Part shown: piece after piece, positions 36,682 to 44,069 of the stretch | Layout of the letters: each line of letters opens with the position of its first letter | How positions within the stretch are numbered: position 1 is the first letter of the stretch | NCBI RefSeq assembly: GCF_900108565.1 | Contig: NZ_LT629971.1 | Coordinates: forward strand, 4,526,001 to 4,590,000 | Direction of reading: 5' to 3' | Length of the DNA: 64,000 bases | DNA from: Mycolicibacterium rutilum | GTDB lineage: Bacteria > Actinomycetota > Actinomycetes > Mycobacteriales > Mycobacteriaceae | The notes under the pieces: model-generated | What the model was told of the DNA's origin: nothing | What the model saw: only the letters and a program-made list of their open reading frames with translations | The model's database searches: none | Program-made: the position numbers and the translations under genes

Positions 36682-37677
36682 ATGGGTGACCTGTCGGTGC
36701 AGAAGCTGGTGGTCGAATACTCCAGCGGGGGGCACGCGGTCCGCCCGATCGACGGGCTGGATCTCGAGGTGCCCGCCGGGTCGCTGGTGATCCTGCTGGG
36801 GCCGAGCGGATGCGGGAAGACGACGCTGCTGTCGTGTCTGGGCGGCATCCTCGCGCCGACCGGCGGTGCGATCAAGTTCGGAGACATCGACGTCACCGCT
36901 CTGGACGCGAAAAGCCTTGCGACATACCGCCGTGAGACCGTCGGGTTCGTGTTCCAGGCGTTCAATCTGGTGCCCAGCCTCACCGCGGTCGAGAACGTGA
37001 TGGTGCCGCTGCGGGCCTCCGGTCTGTCGCGCCGCGCCGCACGAAAGCGTGCCGAGCAGCTGCTGGCGCGGGTCGGCCTGCAGGACCGTCTCGATCACCG
37101 GCCCGGCGATCTGAGCGGCGGACAGCAGCAGCGGGTCGCGGTGGCCAGGGCGATCGCGCTCGACCCGCCGCTGATCCTGGCCGACGAGCCAACGGCGCAT
37201 CTGGATTTCATCCAGGTCGAGGAGGTGCTCAAGCTGATCCGCGAGCTGGCCTCCGACGACCGGATGGTGGTCGTCGCGACCCACGACAGCCGGATCCTGC
37301 CGCTCGCCGACCGTGTCGTGGAGATGGTGCCGAACTTCGCCTCGGTCGACCGGCCGCCGGAGACAATGGAACTCGACGAGGGCGAGGTGCTCTTCGAGCA
37401 GGGCACGATGGGCGACCTGATCTACACGGTGTCGCGCGGCGAACTCGAGGTCGTGCGTGAAACCCCCGGCGGCGGTGAGGAAACGCTCAAAGTGGTGGCC
37501 GAGGGCGACTATGTCGGCGAGATGGGGCCGCTGTTTCATCTGCCACGCTCGGCCACCGTGCGGGCGCGCACGGAGGCGACCGTCGTCGGCTACACCGTGC
37601 AGGCGTTCCGGGAGCGGTTGGGGTCGTTCGGCGCCCGAGACCTCGTCGAGCACCGGCCGTTGGAGACCGAGGACTGA
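36682..37677 (+). CDS. ABC transporter ATPase fused to a cyclic-nucleotide-binding domain
   Basis: A 331-residue protein. Residues about 5-222 are an ABC ATPase of the LolD/MacB subfamily: Walker A LLGPSGCGKTTLL, Q-loop FVFQAFNL, signature LSGGQQQR, Walker B LILADEPT, and H-loop VATHD. Residues about 228-320 form a cyclic-nucleotide-binding domain whose phosphate-binding cassette (GEMGPLFHLPRSATVRA) keeps the Glu that contacts ribose and the Arg that contacts the cyclic phosphate. This suggests that cAMP or a related nucleotide controls the transporter. Rv0073 of M. tuberculosis has the same build. Paired with the preceding permease. Confidence 0.92.
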   Translation: MGDLSVQKLVVEYSSGGHAVRPIDGLDLEVPAGSLVILLGPSGCGKTTLLSCLGGILAPTGGAIKFGDIDVTALDAKSLATYRRETVGFVFQAFNLVPSLTAVENVMVPLRASGLSRRAARKRAEQLLARVGLQDRLDHRPGDLSGGQQQRVAVARAIALDPPLILADEPTAHLDFIQVEEVLKLIRELASDDRMVVVATHDSRILPLADRVVEMVPNFASVDRPPETMELDEGEVLFEQGTMGDLIYTVSRGELEVVRETPGGGEETLKVVAEGDYVGEMGPLFHLPRSATVRARTEATVVGYTVQAFRERLGSFGARDLVEHRPLETED

Positions 37678-37681
37678 CCGG

Positions 37682-38683
37682 TCAGGCCGGCACCAGGCTC
37701 AACCGCACATCGGGTCCGATGGGCGAGATGCCGTCGAAACGCCAGCGCTGGGCGTGGGCGATGCTGAGCACACCGACGTCGTCGACGGCGGTGATCGGTC
37801 CGCCCAACAGGATCGGCGCCACGTAGGCCAGGATGCGGTCGATCACCCCGGCGCGCAGGAACGCGCCCGCCAACGTCGGCCCGCCCTCGAGCAGCACGTC
37901 GGTGCGGTCCGAGAGCGCTCTGACAACCTCCCGCGGGTCGCGGGTGCGGATCACCATCGTGCGCGAGTCGTCGTTGAGAACCTTTGCCTCGTGCGATATT
38001 TCGCGTTCGCCGACAACGACCCGCAGCGGCTGCCGGTCGGCCAGGGTGCCGTCGGGTAGCCTCGCGGTCAGTGTCGGATCGTCGGCGAACACCGTGCCCG
38101 TGCCGACCACGATGGCGTCGGCGACCCGGCGTTTGCGGTGCACGTCGGCGCGGGCGGCTTCACTGGTGATCCACTGGCTGCTGCCGTCGGCGGCCGCGCT
38201 TCGCCCGTCCACGCTGGTGGCGAACTTCCATGTGACGTGCGGTGAGCCGGTGCGCTGCTTGTGCAGCCACTCACGCAGCGGCCCGCGCGACACCTCGTCC
38301 GCGAGCACCGCCGCGGTGACGCTGACGCCCGCGTCGGCCAGCCGCGCCGCCCCGCCCGCCGCCACCGGGTTCGGGTCGGTGACCGCGTACACGACCGCGG
38401 ACACCTGCGCGGCGAGCAGCGCGTCGACGCAGGGCGGTGTGCGCCCGTGATGGTTACACGGCTCCAGCGTGACCACCGCCGTGCCGCCTGCGGCCCGCTC
38501 CCCCGCCCTGCGCAGCGCCAGCACCTCGGCGTGCGGTCCGCCGGGCGGCTCGGTGGCGCCGACGCCGGCAACATCGCCGTCACTGTCCAGGATCACCGCT
38601 CCCACAGGCGGATTCGGGTATGTCCGACCCTTGACAGCCTCGGACCGTTCGATCGCCAGCCGCATCGCGGCCTCGAGGTTCAC
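37682..38683 (-). CDS. ribD: Bifunctional riboflavin deaminase/reductase RibD
   Basis: A 333-residue enzyme that deaminates and then reduces the ribosylated pyrimidine from GTP. The N-terminal deaminase domain carries zinc ligands in GGPHAEVLALRRAG (HAE) near residue 50 and PCNHHGRTPPC near residue 75. The C-terminal NADPH-dependent reductase has WKFATSVDGRSAAADGSSQW near residue 150 and VLLEGGPTLAGAFL near residue 265. GTG 38683 overlaps the rpe stop. Known as ribG in M. tuberculosis. It lies apart from the other rib genes, in the fmt-rsmB-rpe cluster. Confidence 0.95.
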   Translation of the reverse strand: MNLEAAMRLAIERSEAVKGRTYPNPPVGAVILDSDGDVAGVGATEPPGGPHAEVLALRRAGERAAGGTAVVTLEPCNHHGRTPPCVDALLAAQVSAVVYAVTDPNPVAAGGAARLADAGVSVTAAVLADEVSRGPLREWLHKQRTGSPHVTWKFATSVDGRSAAADGSSQWITSEAARADVHRKRRVADAIVVGTGTVFADDPTLTARLPDGTLADRQPLRVVVGEREISHEAKVLNDDSRTMVIRTRDPREVVRALSDRTDVLLEGGPTLAGAFLRAGVIDRILAYVAPILLGGPITAVDDVGVLSIAHAQRWRFDGISPIGPDVRLSLVPA

Positions 38684-39357
38684 AGCTGCAGATGCTGGGC
38701 CGCGGAGGCGGCTTGACGACGGAGCGACTCCACCGCGGCGGCCGGGTCCTCGGCGCTGTAGACGGCCGATCCCGCGACGAAGCAGTCCACCCCGGCCTCG
38801 GCCGCGGCCTCGATCGTGTCGGCGTTGATCCCGCCGTCGATCTCCACGACGATCGTCAGCTCCCCGGCGTCCACCAGCCGCCGCGCCGTACCCACCTTGG
38901 GCAGCACCTCGGGGATGAACTTCTGCCCGCCGAAGCCCGGTTCCACCGACATGATCAGCAGCGTGTCGAACTCGCGCAGGATCTCCAGATAGGGCTCCAG
39001 CGGGGTGCCGGGCTTGACCGACAACCCGGCCTTGGCGCCGGCCGCCCGGATGTCGCGGGCCACGCCGACGGGATTGTCGGTGGCCTCGGCGTGAAACGTC
39101 ACGTTGTACGCGCCTGCCTCCGCGTACGGCGGCGCCCAGCGGTCGGGGTTGTCGATCATCAGGTGGCAGTCCAGCGGGATGTCGGTCACCTTCAGCAGCG
39201 ACTCGACGACCGGTTGCCCGATGGTCAGGTTCGGCACGAAGTGGTTGTCCATCACGTCGACGTGCAACCAGTCTGCGCCGCGCACCGCCTCGGCTTCGTC
39301 GGCGAGCCGGGCGAAGTCGGCGGCCAGGATCGACGGCGCGATGAGCGGTGCTGGCAT
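38680..39357 (-). CDS. rpe: Ribulose-phosphate 3-epimerase
   Basis: A 225-residue TIM-barrel epimerase interconverting ribulose-5- and xylulose-5-phosphate. It shows IAPSILAADFARLADEAEAV, HVDVMDNHFVPNLTIG near residue 32, LDCHLMIDNPDRW near residue 65, and VEPGFGGQKFIPEVL near residue 138. ATG 39357 lies 6 bases after TAGGGT (39364-39369), which overlaps the end of rsmB, so it may have its own leaderless transcript within the cluster. Confidence 0.96.
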   Translation of the reverse strand: MPAPLIAPSILAADFARLADEAEAVRGADWLHVDVMDNHFVPNLTIGQPVVESLLKVTDIPLDCHLMIDNPDRWAPPYAEAGAYNVTFHAEATDNPVGVARDIRAAGAKAGLSVKPGTPLEPYLEILREFDTLLIMSVEPGFGGQKFIPEVLPKVGTARRLVDAGELTIVVEIDGGINADTIEAAAEAGVDCFVAGSAVYSAEDPAAAVESLRRQAASAAQHLQL

Positions 39358-39361
39358 GGGC

Positions 39362-40738
39362 CTACCCTACTTTGAGGGCCGCCGCGAACATCGCATCGGT
39401 GCCGTGCCGGTGCGGCCAGAGCTGCACGTAGGGGCCGCCGCCGAGACCGGGCACCTGATCGAAGAGCGTGCGGCTGTCCAGCGCGGTCACCGGGTGGCGG
39501 CGCAGCGCGTCGGCAACCACACCGACGGTCTCGGGCAGGTGCGGTGAGCAGGTGGCGTAGAGCACCACGCCGCCCGGGCGGGTCAGGCGGATCGCCGACG
39601 CCAGCAGTTCGCGCTGCAGCCGGGCCAGCGGCGGCACGTCGCCGGGTTGGCGCCGCCACCGGGCCTCGGGCCTACGTCGCAGCGCGCCCAGGCCCGTGCA
39701 GGGGGCGTCCACCAGCACCCGGTCGAAGCCCGGCTCGATCCCGGGGTCGCGGCCGTCGACGCGTAGCACCTCGACGGGCAGCCCGCGGGTGTTCTGTTCG
39801 ACGAGCTCGGCACGGGCCGGGGCCGGTTCGACCGCGGTCACCCGGAACTCGTCGCTGCGCTGGGTGGCGAGGGCCGCCAGCAGCGCGGTCTTACCGCCGG
39901 GGCCTGAGCACAGATCGAGCCAGCGACCGCCGTCGTCGCCGTCGAGGTCGGCAAGGGTCAGGGCCCGCGCGACGAGCTGGCTGCCTTCGTCCTGCACCAG
40001 TGCCGCGCCCTCGCGCACCGGCTGCAGCCGACCGGGGTCGCCGCCTGCCAGGTACACCGCGTGAGGCGAGTACCGGCCGACGGTGCCGTCGACCCGCTCG
40101 GCGAGTTCGGCCGCCGACAGCACACCGGGCCGGGCGGCGAGGTGGACGGCGGGCCGCTCGTCGTCGCTGGCGAGCAACGCGTCGAGTTCCCCGGCGTCGG
40201 CGCCCAGTGCGTCGGCGAACGCCTGGCCGATCCAGCGGGGATGGGCGTGCACGAACGCGGTGTGCCCGATCGGGTCGGTGGCCGCGTCGGGCGCAAGTTC
40301 GTCGACCCAGGACTTCTCGTCGCGCGAGGAGATGGTCCGCAGCACGCCGTTGACGAAACCGGCACGCGCCGAGTCGAATTCGATGCCCGCCTGTTCGACG
40401 GTGGTGGACACCGCGGCGTGTTGTTCGACCCGGGTGCGCAGCAGTTGGTAGGCGCCCAGGCGCAGCAGATCCAGCAGCACCGGGTCGATCCGCTCGGGCG
40501 GCCGGCCCGCGGCGCTGGCGATGACGGCGTCGAGCAGACCTTTCGTCCGGCAGGCGCCGTAGGCCAGTTCGGTGGCGAACGCGGCGTCGCGGCCGCTGAT
40601 CCCGCGGTCGCGCAGGATCGCAGGCAACGCCAGGTTCGCGTAGGCGTCCTTCTCGGTGACGGCGCGCAGTACGTCGAACGCCGCGCGGCGGGCGGGGTCG
40701 AGCGGTTTGCGGCGTTGCTGCCTGCGCGGCTTGGTCAT
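39362..40738 (-). CDS. rsmB: 16S rRNA m5C967 methyltransferase RsmB/Fmu-like
   Basis: A 458-residue protein with an N-terminal NusB-like RNA-binding domain (DPARRAAFDVLRAVTEKDAY, near residues 12-140) and a C-terminal SAM-dependent RNA m5C methyltransferase domain. The SAM site is LDLCSGPGGKTALLAALA near residue 268. The catalytic cysteines lie in VDAPCTGLGALRRRPEARW near residue 340 and YATCSPHLPET near residue 400. The ATG overlaps the fmt stop by four bases. Confidence 0.94.
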   Translation of the reverse strand: MTKPRRQQRRKPLDPARRAAFDVLRAVTEKDAYANLALPAILRDRGISGRDAAFATELAYGACRTKGLLDAVIASAAGRPPERIDPVLLDLLRLGAYQLLRTRVEQHAAVSTTVEQAGIEFDSARAGFVNGVLRTISSRDEKSWVDELAPDAATDPIGHTAFVHAHPRWIGQAFADALGADAGELDALLASDDERPAVHLAARPGVLSAAELAERVDGTVGRYSPHAVYLAGGDPGRLQPVREGAALVQDEGSQLVARALTLADLDGDDGGRWLDLCSGPGGKTALLAALATQRSDEFRVTAVEPAPARAELVEQNTRGLPVEVLRVDGRDPGIEPGFDRVLVDAPCTGLGALRRRPEARWRRQPGDVPPLARLQRELLASAIRLTRPGGVVLYATCSPHLPETVGVVADALRRHPVTALDSRTLFDQVPGLGGGPYVQLWPHRHGTDAMFAAALKVG

Positions 40739-41664
40739 TCGGCCTTCGCCGCCTCGTCGAGTCGCGCGCCGCGCGCCCAGTCGGCCGCGTTCATCGCCTT
40801 CTTACCGGGCGGCTGGACCGTGCCGAGCAGCACCGGCGACGAGGCGGTGCCGACGCGCACCCCGGTGCGGTCGGCGCGGATGACGCCGGGTCCGAGACTG
40901 TCGGCGGCATCGTCGACGGTGACCGGACCGAGCTTGACGCGCAGGTCGCCGATCATGGTCCAGGCGCCGGGATTCGGCGTGACCGCGCGGATCCGGCGGT
41001 CGACCACGTGGGCCGGCAGATCCCAGCGCACGCGGGCCTCGTCGACGGTGATCTTCGGCGCGATCGTGACGCCATCGGCGGGCTGCGGCACCGGCGTCAG
41101 CGCGCCGTCGGCGATCCCGTCGAGCGTGCGCTCCAACAGTTCGGCACCCGAAACCGACAGGCGGTCAAGCAGATCGCCCGCGGTGTCGGCCGGCCGGACG
41201 GTTTCGGTGACGACGCCGTAGACCGGGCCCGAGTCCAACGCGGGTTCGATGAGGAAGGTGGTGGCGCCCGTGACGGGGTCGCCCGCGGCGATGGCGGCCT
41301 GCACCGGCGCCGCCCCGCGCCAGGCGGGCAGCACCGAGAAGTGCAGGTTCACCCAGCCGTGCGGCGGCACCGCGAGCAGCCGCTCACTCAGTAGCGCCCC
41401 GTAGGCGACCACCGCGCAGCAGTCGGGGGCGTATCCGGTCAGCTCGGCGATGAACTCGTCGGAGTTCGGCTTGGCGGGCCGCAGCACCGGGATGTCGTGC
41501 TCGAGCGCGAGGCGCGCGACCGGGGACGGCGACGGTTTGCCGCGCCGCCCGGCGGCTGCATCGGGCCGGGTCAGCACCGCGACGACGTCGTGGCGCGGGG
41601 ATTCGATGAGTCGGCGCAGCGACGGCAGGGCGGGCTCGGGGGTACCGGCGAAGACGATGCGCAC
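40735..41664 (-). CDS. fmt: Methionyl-tRNA formyltransferase
   Basis: A 309-residue enzyme formylating initiator Met-tRNA with 10-formyl-tetrahydrofolate. The N-terminal Rossmann start is RIVFAGTPEPALPSLRRL. The catalytic block VNLHFSVLPAWRGAAPVQAAI near residue 106 has the Asn and His, and TGATTFLIEPALDSGPVY follows. GTG 41664 lies 6 bases after TAGACT (41671-41676), a leaderless start. It heads the fmt-rsmB-rpe-ribD cluster. Confidence 0.95.
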   Translation of the reverse strand: MRIVFAGTPEPALPSLRRLIESPRHDVVAVLTRPDAAAGRRGKPSPSPVARLALEHDIPVLRPAKPNSDEFIAELTGYAPDCCAVVAYGALLSERLLAVPPHGWVNLHFSVLPAWRGAAPVQAAIAAGDPVTGATTFLIEPALDSGPVYGVVTETVRPADTAGDLLDRLSVSGAELLERTLDGIADGALTPVPQPADGVTIAPKITVDEARVRWDLPAHVVDRRIRAVTPNPGAWTMIGDLRVKLGPVTVDDAADSLGPGVIRADRTGVRVGTASSPVLLGTVQPPGKKAMNAADWARGARLDEAAKAE

Positions 41665-41673
41665 CGCGCCAGT

Positions 41674-42204
41674 CTAGAGACGGTAGTATTCGCGCTCCGA
41701 CACGCCGGTCAGCGGTGCCACGAACATCCACGGGATGGTCGTCACCATCCGGTTCAGGGTGGCCACCGAGTCGTTGTAGTACTGCCGCGCGAACGCCAGC
41801 TTGTTCTCGCTGTCGGTGAGGTTCTCCTGCAGGTTGAGGAAGTTGTTCGACGAGTTCAGCTGCGGATAGTTCTGGCCGAGCGCCAGCAGCGGCGTCAGCG
41901 CGCTGTCGAGGTCCTTTTCTGCGGCGCTGCGCTGCGCCACCGATGTGCTCGACGTGGCCGAAGTCAGCGCGGCGCGCGCGTTGGTGACGTGGTCGAGGAT
42001 GCCTTTCTCGTGCGCGGCGAAGGTCTGCACGGTGTGCACCAGGCTCGGGATCAGCGACGCGCGCCGGGTCAGTTCGACGTCGATGCCGCTGAGCGCCTCG
42101 GCCACCCGCACGTCGGCGCCGCGTAACTTGTTGTAGCCCACCACGAAAATGATCAACGCCGACACCGCCAGCACCAGCGCGATGATCAGCAGTGTGCTCA
42201 CCAC
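41674..42204 (-). CDS. lemA: LemA family protein
   Basis: A 176-residue protein: one N-terminal membrane helix (residues about 3-23) followed by a long alpha-helical domain. YNKLRGADVRVAEALSGIDVELTRRASLIPSLV and LAFARQYYNDSVATLNRMVTTIPWMF carry the family consensus. LemA proteins probably face the periplasm; function is unclear. It starts inside the end of the DUF2207 gene, and the LemA/DUF2207 pairing is common in bacteria. GTG 42204 or 42201 are both possible. Confidence 0.9.
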   Translation of the reverse strand: MVSTLLIIALVLAVSALIIFVVGYNKLRGADVRVAEALSGIDVELTRRASLIPSLVHTVQTFAAHEKGILDHVTNARAALTSATSSTSVAQRSAAEKDLDSALTPLLALGQNYPQLNSSNNFLNLQENLTDSENKLAFARQYYNDSVATLNRMVTTIPWMFVAPLTGVSEREYYRL

Positions 42205-44033
42205 GATCCGCCTCCTCCTCCGCCGCCGCCCCCACCGCCGCCGCCTCCGCCCCCGCCGCCGCTGAAGCTGCTCCCGCCGCTGCTGCTGCCGCTGCTCGAG
42301 GACGCCTGCGACGCGGTGTAGGCCCCGATGGACGACGACAGGGCCGAATCGAAACTGTCAAAGCTCGCGATGGAACCACCGGAGCCGATGAAACCCGTGC
42401 TCGTCGACGAGGACGAGTTGTACCAACCCGGTTGCGGCGCAGCGGTTCCGGTGGCCGTCTCGTACTTCTTGGCCCATAGCGCCGCGACGCCCGCGGCCAC
42501 CGCGAACGGGACGTAGGCCGAATACAGATCCCTGCGCGCGCCGAAGTCGAACCGATCCTCGGCCGAGTCGGTGGTGAGCAGCCGGTGGAAACCCCCTGCG
42601 CGCGACCACAATTCGCGTCCGGCCTCGGTGCGTCGGGTGCCGACGCCGGGATTCCAGGAGCCGAGGCTGAGCAGGAAGAACGTCGCGAACGGCAGCGCCC
42701 ACATGGTGGCCGGGAACATCCACGTGAAGACCCCGCACAGCATGAGCAGGAACGCGCCGACGTTGGCGACGCGGATCCACAGTTCCTCCTTGCGCTTGAC
42801 CAACAACTTCTCGTCGGCGACCCACTTCTCGACTGCCGCGGTCATGTCGGTCTTGGCCCGGTTGAGACGCTGCCCGGATTTGACCGTCTTCTTGGCGGTG
42901 AACTCGGTGTCCGGGCTGTTCACCTTCAACGCCGCCCCGACCGCGACGCTGACCCGGTCGACGTCGGCCCATGCGCTGCGTTCGGCGATCCCCCGGATGC
43001 GCCAGGTGTCGTCGCTCATCTGCTGCAGGTCGACCAGCCCCCGCTCGGCGAGGTAGAACAAGGTCGCGGTGAGGCCGTTCTTGGGTATGGCCTCGGTCCG
43101 GATGTACTCGGTCTGCACCGGGCCGAGCCCTTCCGGCGGCGTGTACTGCAGCGGAAATCCGGGCGACGGCTCGATGGTGCTGCGGTGCCACAGCAGCGCG
43201 CCCAGCCCGAACGCCACGGTCAGGCCCAGCATCCAGAACAGCCCGGTCAGCGAGCGGCCGAGCACCCTGTCCCAGTCGGGAGTCCACGGCACCTCGGCGC
43301 GGGCCGGGGTTGGTACGTCGACGCTCGCCCGCACCGTCACCGGCGTGCGGGCCGGCAGGTACCTGGCCGACAGCCGCACCGTGTTCCCGTCGATTGTCAG
43401 GTTCTCGCAGGGCTTCCCGACCCCGTAGCCGACCGAGCACTGCGCGCCGGGCACGTCACCGGGCAGCCGCACCGTGATGTCGGCGTTGCGGATCAGGTTG
43501 TTCCACGCCGGCGCGATCACGTTCCAGTAGAAGACCGAGGGCGCGTCGCCCGGCGATCCGGTGGCGGCGGCGAACGTCTTGTCCGCCCCGGTGGCGCCCG
43601 GATCGAGGACGCCGTCGATGGAGTAACGGATCTCGAACACGTGCTCGCCGTAGCTCAACGTGCGGTCGGGGTCGCCGATCTTGGCCACCCGGAAGCGCTC
43701 GTTGTCCTCCCACAACATCTGGTAGGACGCCTCTTTGCCGTCCATCAGAATCGATTTGATCTCCGGTGTCTGCCGGACGTGCGGGCTGTTCTGATTGGTG
43801 ACGTCCCAGTATCGGAAGATGCCGTGGCGTCCGCCGGGGAACTGTCCGGTGATGGTTTCGACCGCATCGAGGCGGCCGGCGTCGTCGACGACGTATTCCG
43901 CCTGGTAGTTGTTGATGACCATCGGGTCGTCGACGGCCGATCCGTCGGATCCGCCGCCGGTGAAGACCAGCGGCCACAACACGCCAAAGGCGAGGAACAG
44001 CAACGTGATCGACCATGCGATGAGCCGGCGCAT
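42198..44033 (-). CDS. DUF2207 membrane protein with a poly-glycine tail
   Basis: A 611-residue membrane protein. After an N-terminal helix comes an extracytoplasmic DUF2207 domain (MVINNYQAEYVVDDAGRLDA and onward to about 235), a helix near 255-275, a cytoplasmic region, two or three helices near 400-435 and one near 515. The C-terminus turns into Ser/Gly repeats and ends with an uninterrupted glycine run before SW. ATG 44033 is preceded by GGGAGG. The lemA start overlaps its stop, and the two products probably act together. Confidence 0.88.
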   Translation of the reverse strand: MRRLIAWSITLLFLAFGVLWPLVFTGGGSDGSAVDDPMVINNYQAEYVVDDAGRLDAVETITGQFPGGRHGIFRYWDVTNQNSPHVRQTPEIKSILMDGKEASYQMLWEDNERFRVAKIGDPDRTLSYGEHVFEIRYSIDGVLDPGATGADKTFAAATGSPGDAPSVFYWNVIAPAWNNLIRNADITVRLPGDVPGAQCSVGYGVGKPCENLTIDGNTVRLSARYLPARTPVTVRASVDVPTPARAEVPWTPDWDRVLGRSLTGLFWMLGLTVAFGLGALLWHRSTIEPSPGFPLQYTPPEGLGPVQTEYIRTEAIPKNGLTATLFYLAERGLVDLQQMSDDTWRIRGIAERSAWADVDRVSVAVGAALKVNSPDTEFTAKKTVKSGQRLNRAKTDMTAAVEKWVADEKLLVKRKEELWIRVANVGAFLLMLCGVFTWMFPATMWALPFATFFLLSLGSWNPGVGTRRTEAGRELWSRAGGFHRLLTTDSAEDRFDFGARRDLYSAYVPFAVAAGVAALWAKKYETATGTAAPQPGWYNSSSSTSTGFIGSGGSIASFDSFDSALSSSIGAYTASQASSSSGSSSGGSSFSGGGGGGGGGGGGGGGGGGSW

Positions 44034-44069
44034 CGGGCCTCCCGTCCGGTCTGACGCCAGGGTCGGGAC

